DNA of 64,000 nt from Bacillota bacterium (lineage in GTDB: Bacteria; Bacillota; Clostridia; Oscillospirales; Ethanoligenentaceae), in NCBI GenBank assembly GCA_023391835.1, contig JAEWAE010000069.1:1-64000 (forward strand), read 5' to 3'. The position numbers and the translations under genes were made by a program. Numbering within the stretch: the first letter of the stretch is position 1; each line of letters opens with the position of its first letter. The notes under the pieces are model-generated. The model saw only the letters and a program-made list of their open reading frames with translations. It was not told the origin of the DNA and made no database searches. This document shows, in pieces, positions 8,466 through 17,971 of the stretch.

Positions 8466-9623
8466 GTGAAGATCGGTAAAATTTCCGTACTGGGCTCCAC
8501 CGGTTCCATCGGCACCCAGACACTCGATGTAGCCCGGCGGCTGGGGCTGGAAATCACAGCGCTGGCGGCGGGCAAAAATATCGGCCGGCTGGAAGAACAG
8601 ATCCGTCAGTTCCATCCACGACTGGCGGCGGTAGCCGACGAACGGGCCGCGGCGGAGCTGAAAACACGCGTGGCGGACACGGGCACCCGCATTTTGGCCG
8701 GGGCCGACGGTGTGGCGGAGGCTGCAGCCGACCCGGCACCCGACGCCGTGCTCAACGCCATCGTGGGCCTGAACGGACTGCGTTCCACGCTGGCTGCCAT
8801 TGAGGCAGGCAAAACACTGGCTCTGGCCAACAAGGAATCGCTCGTGACGGCGGGCGCGATCGTCATGGCCCGCGCACGGGAGCGCGGCGTGACCATCCTG
8901 CCGGTGGACAGCGAGCATTCGGCAATTTTTCAGTGCCTGCAGGGTTGTGCCGACAGCGGGCGGGAGCTTCGCAAGATCATCCTCACCGCGTCGGGCGGGC
9001 CGTTTTTCGGCCGCAGCCGCGATGAGCTGCGGGATGTGACGCCCGAGCAGGCGCTGAGGCACCCCACCTGGTCGATGGGGGCAAAAATCACCATCGACAG
9101 CGCCACCCTGATGAATAAGGGCATGGAGCTGATCGAAGCCGCGTGGCTTTTCGGAGTGGAGCCGGAGCGGGTGCAGATCGTGGTGCAGCGGGAAAGCGTG
9201 ATCCATTCGGCGGTGGAGCTGAGCGACCACGCGGTCATCGCGCAGTTGGGGGTGCCCGACATGCGGCTGCCCATCCAATATGCGCTCACATGGCCCGAGC
9301 GGCGGCCTTCGCCCGCGGCGGAGCTGGATTTTTATGCATTGGGGAGCCTGCACTTTGCCCGGCCGGACGAAGTGGCTTTCCCCTGTCTCAAAGCCTGCCG
9401 GCAGGCCATCCGCCGCGGAGGGCTGGCACCGGCGGCCGTGAATGGCGCCAACGAACAGGCGGTTGCGCTGTTTTTACAAAAGCGCATCGGCTTCAACGAC
9501 ATCGGCGATCTGGTGAGCGCCGCGGGGGAGAGACAGCCCGTGTCGGGCCCCTTCACCGTGGATGACGTTTTCGCCGCCGACCGGTCGGCACGGGAATTTG
9601 TCAAATGGTCGGCCGCCGGCTGA
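8466..9623 (+). CDS. dxr: 1-deoxy-D-xylulose 5-phosphate reductoisomerase
   Basis: 385 residues. NADPH-binding GSTGSIGTQTLD, then ALANKESLVTAG, metal-binding PVDSEHSAIFQC and WSMGAKITIDSATLMNKG are all present. It converts DXP to MEP in the non-mevalonate isoprenoid pathway. The start is the GTG at 8466, placed 5 nt after GGGAGG (8455-8460); longer in-frame readings lack this site. ispG, acting later in the same pathway, lies two genes downstream. Confidence 0.96.
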   Translation: MKIGKISVLGSTGSIGTQTLDVARRLGLEITALAAGKNIGRLEEQIRQFHPRLAAVADERAAAELKTRVADTGTRILAGADGVAEAAADPAPDAVLNAIVGLNGLRSTLAAIEAGKTLALANKESLVTAGAIVMARARERGVTILPVDSEHSAIFQCLQGCADSGRELRKIILTASGGPFFGRSRDELRDVTPEQALRHPTWSMGAKITIDSATLMNKGMELIEAAWLFGVEPERVQIVVQRESVIHSAVELSDHAVIAQLGVPDMRLPIQYALTWPERRPSPAAELDFYALGSLHFARPDEVAFPCLKACRQAIRRGGLAPAAVNGANEQAVALFLQKRIGFNDIGDLVSAAGERQPVSGPFTVDDVFAADRSAREFVKWSAAG

Positions 9624-9662
9624 AAGAGCCGGTCGCCGTGGGGTATTCTTAGGAGCTGAGAT

Positions 9663-10709
9663 ATGAAAACGCTTCTCGATATTATCGTGGCCATCGTCGT
9701 ATTCGGTGTGCTCATTTTCGTGCACGAATTCGGCCATTTCATCACCGCCAAGCTGTGCGGCGTCAAAGTCAACGAATTTGCGCTGGGCATGGGCCCGGCC
9801 GTTTTCAAATACCGCAAGGGTGAGACACAGTATTCGTTGCGGTGCCTGCCCATCGGCGGCTACTGCGCCATGGAGGGCGAGGACGGCGAGAGCGGCGACA
9901 ACCGTGCCTTTAACCGCAAGCCGGTCTGGCAGCGCATTCTCGTGCTGGTGGCCGGGGCGTTCATGAATATACTGGTGGGCTTCCTGATTATTCTGGGCAT
10001 CACCATTTCGTCGGGCGCCATCGCCTCCACCACCGTGGCGAAGTTTGAGGACGCCGCCACCAGCAACGCCACGGGCGGGCTGCAGGCGGGCGACCGCATC
10101 GTCGAGATAAACGGCTCGAAAATCCACATTGCTTCCGACATCACCTTCGGCCTGTTGGAAAGCCGGGGCAATCAGGCGGATATCGACGTGATCCGCAGCG
10201 GCAAGCGGTTGAGCCTGAAAAACGTCAGTTTCCCCATGGTGAGCGACGGCAACGGCGGCAAGGTGATGCAGCGGGATTTCTGGGTCTACGCGGCTAAGAA
10301 GACCCCGGCGACCATTTTGCACGAGTCGTATTACTGGACGATCTCGATGGTAAAGCTGGTGTGGGTGACCATCGTGCAGATGGTACAGGGCCGCTATGGC
10401 ATCAACGACCTGGCCGGGCCGGTGGGCACCACGGTGGCCATGGGCGATGCGGCCTCCCAGAGTCTGGGGACGCTGCTGTATATGGTGGCGATGATCGCCG
10501 TCAACCTTGGGGTGGTCAATCTTTTCCCGCTGCCGGCGCTGGACGGCGGGCGGCTGCTGTTTGTCATCATCGAGGGCATCCGCGGCAAACCGGTGAAGCC
10601 GCAGTACGAAGGATATGTGCATTTCGCGGGCTTTGTGCTGCTGATGCTTCTGATGGTCGTCGTGACCTATAACGACATCGCCCGCCTGATCACGGAGCAT
10701 TTCAAATAG
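9663..10709 (+). CDS. rseP: RseP/RasP-family site-2 zinc metalloprotease
   Basis: 348 residues. The first membrane segment carries the zinc motif HEFGH (residue ~21). A single PDZ-like domain occupies ~110-190, and NLFPLPALDGGR in a late membrane segment provides the third zinc ligand. The family performs intramembrane cleavage of anti-sigma factors and signal-peptide remnants. It is shorter than the B. subtilis protein (about 420 residues) but complete. Spacing in the dxr-rseP-ispG run suggests one operon. Confidence 0.95.
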   Translation: MKTLLDIIVAIVVFGVLIFVHEFGHFITAKLCGVKVNEFALGMGPAVFKYRKGETQYSLRCLPIGGYCAMEGEDGESGDNRAFNRKPVWQRILVLVAGAFMNILVGFLIILGITISSGAIASTTVAKFEDAATSNATGGLQAGDRIVEINGSKIHIASDITFGLLESRGNQADIDVIRSGKRLSLKNVSFPMVSDGNGGKVMQRDFWVYAAKKTPATILHESYYWTISMVKLVWVTIVQMVQGRYGINDLAGPVGTTVAMGDAASQSLGTLLYMVAMIAVNLGVVNLFPLPALDGGRLLFVIIEGIRGKPVKPQYEGYVHFAGFVLLMLLMVVVTYNDIARLITEHFK

Positions 10710-10726
10710 GGGAGCGGGACGGAACT

Positions 10727-11812
10727 ATGGCGGAACACAGAAAAAGTCGGCTGGTGCGGGCGGGCCGTGTGCCCATCGGCGGCGGCAGCCCGGTGACGGT
10801 GCAGTCGATGCTCAGCATCCCTTCCACCGACGTGGCGGGCAACGTGGAGCAGGCAAAACGGCTTGAAAAAGCCGGGTGCGAGATTTTGCGGGTGGCCGTG
10901 CCGGATGAGGCCGCGCTGGGGCTGATCCCGGCCCTCAAGGCAGCGGTGCAAATCCCGCTGGTGGCAGATATTCACTTCGACTGGCGGCTGGCCCTGGGGG
11001 CCGTGAAGGCGGGCATCGACAAGATTCGTCTGAACCCGGGCAACATCGGCGGCCCGGAGCGGGTGCGGGCCGTGGCGGCCGCCTGCGGCGAGCGGCACAT
11101 CCCCATCCGAATCGGGGTCAATTCCGGCTCGGTGGAACGGGGGCTTTTGCAGAAGTACGGCGGCCCGACGCCCGAGGCGCTGACGGAAAGCGCCTTTTCC
11201 CATGTCAAACTGCTGGAAGACTGCGGCTTTTACGACATTGTGGTGTCGCTCAAGGCATCGGATGTGCCCACGATGATCGCGGCCTATGAGCTCATGGCGC
11301 GGCGGTGCGACTACCCGCTGCACCTGGGGGTCACCGAAGCGGGCACCGAGCGCATGGGGGTCGTTAAATCCGCCGTGGGCATCGGCTCGCTGCTCACCCG
11401 AGGCATCGGCGACACCATCCGTGTGTCGCTGACGGCCGACCCGGAACGGGAGGTGGCCGCGGCCTATGATATACTCGAGGCCGCCGGGCTGCGCCGGGGC
11501 CGGCCGGAGCTGATTTGCTGCCCCACCTGCGGGCGCACACGCATCGACCTCATCGGTCTGGCCGGTCAGGTGGAAAAGCGGCTGGCCGGCATCCGGCAGC
11601 CGCTGAAAGTGGCCGTGATGGGCTGCGCGGTCAACGGCCCGGGGGAGGCCCGGGAGGCCGACATCGGCATCGCGGGCGGCGACGGCGAAGGGCTGATTTT
11701 TAAAAAAGGACGCATCCTGCGCAAAGTGCCCGAGGATCGGCTGCTGGATGAACTGATGAAGGAAGTCGACGCACTGCTGCGGGAAAAGGAAACCGCCGCG
11801 CCGGAATCATGA
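10727..11812 (+). CDS. ispG: 4-hydroxy-3-methylbut-2-enyl diphosphate synthase (flavodoxin)
   Basis: 361 residues. The TIM-barrel part includes TVQSMLSIPSTDV and ADIHFDWRLAL. The [4Fe-4S] ligands are in CCPTCGRTRIDL and MGCAVNGPGEA. It makes HMBPP in the MEP pathway. The two-domain bacterial length is normal. It begins 17 nt after rseP and ends the isoprenoid/lipid run. Confidence 0.96.
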   Translation: MAEHRKSRLVRAGRVPIGGGSPVTVQSMLSIPSTDVAGNVEQAKRLEKAGCEILRVAVPDEAALGLIPALKAAVQIPLVADIHFDWRLALGAVKAGIDKIRLNPGNIGGPERVRAVAAACGERHIPIRIGVNSGSVERGLLQKYGGPTPEALTESAFSHVKLLEDCGFYDIVVSLKASDVPTMIAAYELMARRCDYPLHLGVTEAGTERMGVVKSAVGIGSLLTRGIGDTIRVSLTADPEREVAAAYDILEAAGLRRGRPELICCPTCGRTRIDLIGLAGQVEKRLAGIRQPLKVAVMGCAVNGPGEAREADIGIAGGDGEGLIFKKGRILRKVPEDRLLDELMKEVDALLREKETAAPES

Positions 11813-11908
11813 GAATGGCCGTTTCCGCTTTGTGCCGTACATACGCGCAGCGGATTTTCAAGATAAAACGGTGCCGAACAGGGATACTCCGAAAATGAAG
11901 GGTACATA

Positions 11909-14900
11909 ATGGCTACACTCACTTCGATATTTTCCCGCTGTCAGACGGGGGACGAAAACAGAAAACGGTTTGAAGAAGCGCAGATCCTCGACATCGCCAT
12001 GTCGCGGGAGGGACGGGAATTCCGGGTGATCGCGGAATTCCCGTCACTGGTGACTTTCCGGGCGATACGGGATTTTGAAAAGAGCGCCGAGGAAGCCTAC
12101 CGCCTCAGCGCGGTGCATATCACGCCGCAGTATGCCGCGGAGCTTTTTGACATCGGGTATTTCCCCGAAATCGTCGCCATGCTGCGCGACCGCATCGCGG
12201 TGGTCAACGGGTTTCTCGACAACTGCAGCCCGGTGCTCCAGGGCGACACGCTCACGATCACCCTTTTCAGCGGGGGCATGGATATTCTGCAAAGCGTCCA
12301 CTGTGATCGGGAATTGGCCCAGCTCATCGGCGAAATGTTTGGCGTCAGGCTGAAAATCGAGTTGATCGAGGACAAGAAGGACCTGGGGCCCCGGCCGGAG
12401 AAAAAAGAGGAGCCGATCCCCTTCCGGGATGAGGATGCGCCGCCGGAGACGGATATGCCTTTTGCCCCGGACACGGGGGTGCCTGAGTCGGAGCGCTCCC
12501 GCGCGGAAAGCGCGGCCTCCGGCCCCGAGGTCGTGCGCCAGCGCCCGGTGCGCCGTGCCGCCCACGCGGCCGACCTGCCCATCGACCTTTCCCACCCGGA
12601 ATGCATCTACGGCCGGCCGGTGCGCCGCGCGCTGCAAACTCTCGACTCGGTGCGGGAAGATTCCGGCAAGGTGACCGTCTGGGGGGATGTGTTCGGTTTC
12701 GAAGCGAGGGAAACCCGCGACGGTTCCAAAAACATCGTCTCATTCAACATCACCGACTACACCGCCTCCAACACCGTGAAGGTCATCACCGAAAAGAAAA
12801 AGGCGGAGCCCATCCTGGCCGGGGTGAAAAACGGCTGCACCGTGTTGGTCAGCGGCGAGGCGAGCTTTGATAAATACGACCACGAAATCACCATCCGGGC
12901 CTATGATATTTCAAAGGTCAAAAAGTATGAAAAGACCGACGACGCCCCCGAAAAGCGGGTGGAACTGCATCTGCACACCACCATGTCGGCCATGGACGGC
13001 ATGACGCCGGTGGCCGAGTATGTAAGGCGTGCGGCCAAATGGGGCCACAAGGCCATCGCCATCACCGACCACGGCGTGGCGCAGGCCTACCCCGACGCCA
13101 TGAATGCCAAAGAGAGCCTCGAAAAGGACGGCACTCACATCAAGATCCTCTATGGCATCGAAGATTATTTTGTAGATGACACCACACCGGCGGCTTTCGG
13201 CGAGACGGACATGCCCTTCGACGGGGATTTCGTGGTATTCGACATTGAAACCACGGGCCTCAACCAGCAAAACGACCGCATCACCGAAATCGGAGCCGTG
13301 AAAGTGAAAAACGGGGAAATCGGCGAAGAATTCGACACTTTTGTCAACCCCGGCCGGCCCATCCCGGCAAAGATCACCGAGCTGACCGGCATCCGGGACG
13401 ACATGGTGGCCGGCGCGCCGGATGAGGCCGAGGCCCTGCGGCAATTCACGGCCTTCTGCGGCGACGCGGTGCTGGTGGCGCACAACGGCGGATTCGACAC
13501 CGGATTCTGCCGCGCGGCGGGCCAGCGCAGCGGGGTGCCCTTTTCCTACACTTACATCGACACAGTGCCCATCTGCCGGGCACTTTACCCGGGCATCAAA
13601 AACTATAAGCTCGATACGGTGGCGAATTACCTCAAGCTGCCGCCCTTCCACCATCACCGGGCCTGCGACGACGCCCGGGTGCTGGCGGATATTTTCCTGG
13701 TGCTGACCGGTAAAATGCAGGAGGATAAAAGCATCCGCTCGGTGGGGGCCATCAACGGCGCGCTGGGCGGCGTGGATGTGAAAAAGCTGCCCTCCTGGCA
13801 CCAGATCCTGCTCGTGCGCAACAAAAAAGGGCTCAAAAACCTCTATAAGCTCATCTCAAAATCGCAGCTCGATTATTTCTACAAGCACCCGCGCATTCCG
13901 CGCAGCGAGCTGATGCGGCTGCGCGAGGGTCTGCTGGTGGGCAGCGCCTGCGAGGCGGGGGAGCTTTACCGCGCCGTGCTCGACGGCAAGCCCTGGGCGG
14001 AGCTCAAGAAGATCGCGGGCTTTTACGACTTCCTCGAGATACAGCCCCTGTGCAACAATTCCTTCCTAGTGCGTGAGAGGCGGGTGAAGGATGAGGAAGC
14101 CCTCAAGGACATCAACCGCACCATCGTGAAGCTTGCCGACGAGCTGCATATCCCGGTGGTGGCCACGGGGGACGTGCATTTTATCGACGAGAAAGACGGC
14201 ATTTTCCGTCAGATCCTCATGGCGGGGCTGGGTTTCCACGACACCGAGCACCAGCCGCCCCTTTATTTCCGCACCACCGACGAAATGCTCAGAGAATTCG
14301 ACTATTTCGGCGACCGGGCGAAAGAGCTGGTCATCGACAACCCGAACCGCATCGCCGACATGGTGGACGACGACATCCGACCTATTCCCAAGGGCACCTA
14401 TCCGCCTTCGCTCGACGGTGCCGACGACGAGCTGCAGCGCATCACATGGGGCCGGGCCCACGAGGTTTACGGCGACCCTCTGCCTCCGGTCGTCGAGGAG
14501 CGCCTGCACAAGGAGCTTGACTCCATTGTCAAGCACGGATTCGCTGTGCTTTACATGATCGCCCAGAAACTGGTGGCCAAATCCGAGGGCGACGGCTATC
14601 TGGTGGGCTCCCGCGGCTCGGTGGGGTCGTCTTTCGTGGCGACCATGTCTGGCATCACCGAGGTGAATCCGCTGCCACCCCACTATATCTGCCCCAAGTG
14701 CCGCTACAGCGAATTCATCACCGACGGCAGCATCGGGTCGGGTTTCGACCTGCCGCCGAAAAAGTGCCCCGACTGCGGCGCGGAGCTGAACCGCGACGGG
14801 CACGATATTCCTTTCGAGACCTTTCTGGGTTTCGACGGTGACAAGTCGCCGGATATCGACCTGAATTTTTCGGGCGAGTATCAGCCCCAGGCCCATAAAT

Positions 14901-16279
14901 ACACCGAGGAGCTTTTCGGTGCGGGGCATGTGTTCCGGGCCGGCACGATTTCGTCGGTGGCGGAAAAGACCGCCTACGGCTTCGTGAAAAAGTATCTGGA
15001 GGAGCGGGGGCTTGTGGTGCACCGGGCCGAGGAGGAGCGGCTGGCGCTGGGCTGCACCGGCGTCAAGCGCACCACAGGCCAGCACCCGGGCGGCATGATC
15101 GTCGTGCCGCGGGATTACGACGTCTATGATTTCACGCCGGTGCAGCACCCGGCGGATGACCCGAATTCCGACACGGTCACCACCCACTTCGACTTCAACT
15201 GCCTGCACGACACCATCCTCAAACTTGACATACTCGGCCATGATGTGCCGACGCTCTATAAGCATCTGGAGGATATGACCGGCATCCCGGTGATGTCGGT
15301 GCCCATGAGCGACCCCCAGGTGATGGAGCTTTTCACCTCCACCAAGCCGCTGGGCGTGAAGCCGGAGGATATCGACAGCGAGACGGGTACGCTGAGCCTG
15401 CCGGAAATGGGCACGAAATTCGTGCGCCAGATGCTGGTGGACGCCCAGCCCCATACCTTCGCCGACCTTCTGCAGATTTCAGGCCTTTCCCACGGCACGG
15501 ACGTGTGGCTCAATAACGCGCAGGACCTCATTAAAAACGGCACCTGCGACATTTCACAGGTCATCGGTACACGTGACAGCATCATGCTGTATCTGCTCCA
15601 CAAGGGGCTCGAGCCGAAAATGGCCTTTAAGATCATGGAAATCGTGCGCCACGGCCGGGCGCCCAAACAGCTCACCGACGAGCTCAAGGGCCAGATGCGT
15701 GCCCATGATGTGCCGGAGTGGTATATCGACTCGTGCATGAAGATCAAATATATGTTCCCGAAAGCCCACGCGGCCGCTTACGTCATTGCGGCCATCCGGC
15801 TTGGATGGTATAAGGTGCATAAGCCGCTGGAATACTACGCGGCGTTTTTCAGCGTGCGGGGCGGGGATTTCGACGCGGCGCTGATGTCCGGCGGGCCGGA
15901 CCGTATCCAGCCGAAGATGCGCGAAATCGAACTCAAGGGGCGCGATGCCTCCCAGAAAGAGAACGATTTGTATAGTACGCTTGAAATAGTCCGGGAAGTA
16001 TATGCCCGCGGATTCGAGTTTTTACCCGTGGATATCTATAAATCCGACCCGGTGCGCTTTTTGCCGGAAGACGGCAAGCTGCGTCCGCCGCTGACCAGCG
16101 TCAAGGGCCTGGGCGAGTCGGTGGCCCGCACAGTTGCCGCCGCGCGGGAAAAAAGCGCGTTTTTGTCGGTGGACGATCTCCAGAGCCGGGGCGGCGTTTC
16201 CAAAACGGTGGTGGAGACTCTCGACGGTTTCGGTGCGCTGGCGGGTATGCCGCGCACCAGTCAGCTCACGTTTTTCTGA
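11909..16279 (+). CDS. polC: DNA polymerase III PolC, Gram-positive replicative polymerase
   Basis: 1456 residues, typical PolC size. Domains in order: N-terminal region (~1-240); OB fold (~254-335, VTVWGDVFGFEAR); PHP domain split in two around the exonuclease (ELHLHTTMSAMDG near 351); DnaQ-type 3'-5' exonuclease (~440-610, VVFDIETTGLN); zinc finger (CPKCRY...CPDCG near 928); and the polymerase active site (KSPDIDLNFSGEYQ near 980). It is the main leading-strand enzyme in low-GC-lineage Gram-positives, working with DnaE, which is also in this window. I found no clear promoter in the 96-nt gap upstream. Confidence 0.97.
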   Translation: MATLTSIFSRCQTGDENRKRFEEAQILDIAMSREGREFRVIAEFPSLVTFRAIRDFEKSAEEAYRLSAVHITPQYAAELFDIGYFPEIVAMLRDRIAVVNGFLDNCSPVLQGDTLTITLFSGGMDILQSVHCDRELAQLIGEMFGVRLKIELIEDKKDLGPRPEKKEEPIPFRDEDAPPETDMPFAPDTGVPESERSRAESAASGPEVVRQRPVRRAAHAADLPIDLSHPECIYGRPVRRALQTLDSVREDSGKVTVWGDVFGFEARETRDGSKNIVSFNITDYTASNTVKVITEKKKAEPILAGVKNGCTVLVSGEASFDKYDHEITIRAYDISKVKKYEKTDDAPEKRVELHLHTTMSAMDGMTPVAEYVRRAAKWGHKAIAITDHGVAQAYPDAMNAKESLEKDGTHIKILYGIEDYFVDDTTPAAFGETDMPFDGDFVVFDIETTGLNQQNDRITEIGAVKVKNGEIGEEFDTFVNPGRPIPAKITELTGIRDDMVAGAPDEAEALRQFTAFCGDAVLVAHNGGFDTGFCRAAGQRSGVPFSYTYIDTVPICRALYPGIKNYKLDTVANYLKLPPFHHHRACDDARVLADIFLVLTGKMQEDKSIRSVGAINGALGGVDVKKLPSWHQILLVRNKKGLKNLYKLISKSQLDYFYKHPRIPRSELMRLREGLLVGSACEAGELYRAVLDGKPWAELKKIAGFYDFLEIQPLCNNSFLVRERRVKDEEALKDINRTIVKLADELHIPVVATGDVHFIDEKDGIFRQILMAGLGFHDTEHQPPLYFRTTDEMLREFDYFGDRAKELVIDNPNRIADMVDDDIRPIPKGTYPPSLDGADDELQRITWGRAHEVYGDPLPPVVEERLHKELDSIVKHGFAVLYMIAQKLVAKSEGDGYLVGSRGSVGSSFVATMSGITEVNPLPPHYICPKCRYSEFITDGSIGSGFDLPPKKCPDCGAELNRDGHDIPFETFLGFDGDKSPDIDLNFSGEYQPQAHKYTEELFGAGHVFRAGTISSVAEKTAYGFVKKYLEERGLVVHRAEEERLALGCTGVKRTTGQHPGGMIVVPRDYDVYDFTPVQHPADDPNSDTVTTHFDFNCLHDTILKLDILGHDVPTLYKHLEDMTGIPVMSVPMSDPQVMELFTSTKPLGVKPEDIDSETGTLSLPEMGTKFVRQMLVDAQPHTFADLLQISGLSHGTDVWLNNAQDLIKNGTCDISQVIGTRDSIMLYLLHKGLEPKMAFKIMEIVRHGRAPKQLTDELKGQMRAHDVPEWYIDSCMKIKYMFPKAHAAAYVIAAIRLGWYKVHKPLEYYAAFFSVRGGDFDAALMSGGPDRIQPKMREIELKGRDASQKENDLYSTLEIVREVYARGFEFLPVDIYKSDPVRFLPEDGKLRPPLTSVKGLGESVARTVAAAREKSAFLSVDDLQSRGGVSKTVVETLDGFGALAGMPRTSQLTFF

Positions 16280-16316
16280 AAAACGCTGCGGAAAGCGGCC
16301 GACGGAGGGAATCGAA

Positions 16317-16691
16317 ATGGCACAAAAGACAACGGTACACGGCATCCATCATGTGTGCATGCGGGTGGCGGATATCGGGCAGGCGGTGGATTTTTACACC
16401 CGGTGGATGGGCTATACCGTGCGTTTCCGCTGGGAGGGCGGCGCCATGCTGCGGGCTGCCGACGGCACCTGCCTGGAGATATTTCCGGAAAAAGCGGGAA
16501 AAGGCTACGAACATGTGGCCTATTGCAGCGGGGATGTGGACGCGGATTACCGCACGGCGCTGGATGCCGGCGGCGAAGCGGTGACCCCGCCCAAGAATGT
16601 GACGGTGGCGGGCGTGCTGCCCGCGCGCATCGCGTTTTTCCGCGACCCCTGCGGCAGTCTGGTCGAGCTGTTTGAAGAAAAGAAAAAGTGA
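16317..16691 (+). CDS. VOC (glyoxalase/bleomycin-resistance fold) family protein
   Basis: A 124-residue single VOC domain. The N-terminal metal-ligand position is in GIHHVCMRVADIGQAVDFY, with mid-domain His in YEHVAYC and a C-terminal acid in DPCGSLVELFEE. The family covers lactoylglutathione lyases, epimerases and dioxygenases, and the substrate cannot be told here. The ATG at 16317 follows CGGAGGGA. It is the last + strand gene before the phage-like element and ends at a strong terminator. Confidence 0.8.
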   Translation: MAQKTTVHGIHHVCMRVADIGQAVDFYTRWMGYTVRFRWEGGAMLRAADGTCLEIFPEKAGKGYEHVAYCSGDVDADYRTALDAGGEAVTPPKNVTVAGVLPARIAFFRDPCGSLVELFEEKKK

Positions 16692-16704
16692 CTGTCCCGA
16701 AATC

Positions 16705-16741
16705 AAAAACCGCGGCGGAGCTTGACTCCGCCGCGGTTTTT
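16705..16741. terminator. Strong bidirectional terminator at the left border of the phage-like element
   Basis: A perfect 16-bp stem (AAAAACCGCGGCGGAG at 16705-16720 with its complement at 16726-16741), loop CTTGA. A-run on one side and T-run on the other let it terminate both the VOC gene and the convergent immA. Confidence 0.9.
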
Positions 16742-16753
16742 CGCATGCGCAAA

Positions 16754-17395
16754 TTACATGGCCGGAAAAATCCGGTCGTCATCGCAGAAAATTTCCGCCG
16801 CGCCCATGTCGGCCCGACTGCGCACGGCGGCCTTGCGGTAAGCGGCGAGCCGGCGTGCCACTGCCAAATCGGCCTCCCGCGGCGGGAGGAGCGCGTATTC
16901 CGCCAGACGGCGGACGGCGGCCTCATGGGAAAGGCCGCATGCGGCGGCGAGGCTCCCCGGCTCCGTCAGGCCGCACAGACGGATAGCTGCCGCCGGGGCC
17001 AGCACACAGCCGGCGAAAAAGCTCGCTTCCGTCTCCAGTTCCGGGTCGGCCGGCTCCCACGGCAGGGCATAATCTGGCCGGCGCAGATGCTCGAGGACGA
17101 TATGGCCGATCTCGTGCATGAGTGTGAAGCGGACCCGCCCGGCGGTCATGGCGTCGTTGCAGGCGATGCAGCAGTTGCGGCCGTTAAAAACGGTGAAACC
17201 GTCCCGGCTGCAGCAGGCGCGGGTCAGGTCCCCGACGGTGAGGCCATGCAGCTCGGCCAGGCGGCGGTAGGTCACAAGCCCCCAGCGGTTGCGGGCGACG
17301 AGCCGCCGCGGGCTCACGGGCAGTCTGTCCAGTTCCTGCTGTACCCAGAAAAGGCAGGCCCGGTCGTGAATCTCCTGCCGGCGGGCATCCGTCAT
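16754..17395 (-). CDS. ImmA/IrrE-family zinc metallopeptidase
   Basis: 213 residues with the zinc motif HEIGH within FTLMHEIGHIVLEH (near residue 94) and a downstream acidic stretch (ELETEASFFAGCVLAP) typical of the family. In ICEBs1 and related prophages, ImmA cleaves the XRE-type repressor ImmR after DNA damage or quorum signals, derepressing the element. Here it overlaps the stop of the adjacent XRE repressor gene by 4 nt, implying co-expression and the same relationship. Function is inferred from family and context. Confidence 0.88.
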   Translation of the reverse strand: MTDARRQEIHDRACLFWVQQELDRLPVSPRRLVARNRWGLVTYRRLAELHGLTVGDLTRACCSRDGFTVFNGRNCCIACNDAMTAGRVRFTLMHEIGHIVLEHLRRPDYALPWEPADPELETEASFFAGCVLAPAAAIRLCGLTEPGSLAAACGLSHEAAVRRLAEYALLPPREADLAVARRLAAYRKAAVRSRADMGAAEIFCDDDRIFPAM

Positions 17396-17730
17396 GGGCG
17401 GTTCATCTCCTCGTCGGCAATGTCGGACATGGTGCGGATGATGCGGATGAGGGCGCTGCGTTGGGCGGGCGGCAGTTTCTGCATATTGCGGGCCACCAGA
17501 CGGATCTCGGGGTCGAGACCGTCGGGTTCCTCCTGCCAGCCCATCAGGTCGGCGGGGGTGGTCCGCAGCACCTTCGCCAGCTTTTCGACGGTTTCGAGGG
17601 GGATGCGGCGGGTGTCGCCCCGTTCATAGCGCAGCACAGTGGAACGGTGGACTCCCAGCCGCTCGGCGACGGCCTCCAGTGTGAGGCCCAGTTCCTCGCG
17701 CCGGGCGCGGATGCGGCTGCCAATACTCAT
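17392..17730 (-). CDS. XRE-family repressor of the phage-like element
   Basis: 112 residues. The N-terminal HTH is classic (SIGSRIRARREELGLTLEAV, then ERLGVHRSTVLRYERGDTRRI). The C-terminal ~45 residues are the likely dimerisation part and possible ImmA target. The start at 17730 is preferred: its coding ATG is preceded by AAAGGAG, while the longer reading from 17811 would start inside the operator. It is divergent from the structural operon, with paired operators overlapping both promoters. Confidence 0.9.
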   Translation of the reverse strand: MSIGSRIRARREELGLTLEAVAERLGVHRSTVLRYERGDTRRIPLETVEKLAKVLRTTPADLMGWQEEPDGLDPEIRLVARNMQKLPPAQRSALIRIIRTMSDIADEEMNRP

Positions 17731-17779
17731 ATTTGATGTGCTCCTTTCGGCCGGGCCCATGGGGCGGTCTGATAGATTC

Positions 17780-17808
17780 AGTATATCCTTTTGTTGCGTA
17801 AATAGCAA
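17780..17808 (-). promoter_or_regulatory. Leftward promoter for the repressor/ImmA pair
   Basis: On the minus strand, TTGCTA (17808-17803), 17-bp spacer, TATACT (17785-17780). It overlaps the first operator (17792-17810), so the repressor can regulate its own synthesis. Confidence 0.6.
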
Positions 17809-17810
17809 CA
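17792..17810. promoter_or_regulatory. Operator O1, 19-bp inverted repeat
   Basis: TGTTGC, 7 nt, GCAACA: a perfect dyad. It covers the spacer and -35 of the leftward promoter. The identical geometry recurs at 17953-17971, and with one degenerate half at 17823-17841. Confidence 0.75.
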
Positions 17811-17822
17811 TATTTTAAAAAA

Positions 17823-17841
17823 TGTTGCGAAACATGCTTGA
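17823..17841. promoter_or_regulatory. Operator O2, degenerate copy overlapping the rightward -35
   Basis: TGTTGC (17823-17828), 7 nt, GCTTGA (17836-17841; 3/6 match to GCAACA). It starts 31 bp from O1, about three helical turns, and its right half overlaps the TTGACT -35 of the rightward promoter. Confidence 0.55.
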
Positions 17842-17867
17842 CTCGTACAAAGGAACGATGGTATCCT
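17838..17867 (+). promoter_or_regulatory. Rightward promoter of the phage-like operon
   Basis: TTGACT (17838-17843), 18-bp spacer, TATCCT (17862-17867). It is overlapped by O2, with O3 downstream in the leader, as expected for a lysogenic-type switch. Confidence 0.55.
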
Positions 17868-17952
17868 TATTTTGCTCTTAAGCGCGGCATCCGGGCGAAG
17901 CGGACAGGCCGGGGCACCGATCGGAGCCGGCTGCGGCCCGCTATGCCCCGAA

Positions 17953-17971
17953 TGTTGCAAAATGAGCAACA
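17953..17971. promoter_or_regulatory. Operator O3, perfect 19-bp copy next to the first ribosome-binding site
   Basis: TGTTGC (17953-17958), 7 nt, GCAACA (17966-17971). Identical arms and spacing to O1. It abuts AGGAGG (17971-17976) of the first rightward ORF, so bound repressor could act as a roadblock. Confidence 0.7.

Noticed and set aside
16692..16753. Possible attL/attR repeats at the element borders
   Set aside because: Comparing this edge by eye with 29846-30184 gave no direct repeat longer than a few bases. A computed search would be needed to be sure.
17731..17811. Longer start for the XRE repressor
   Set aside because: It would place coding sequence over the leftward promoter and operator O1, and adds 27 residues unlike the family.
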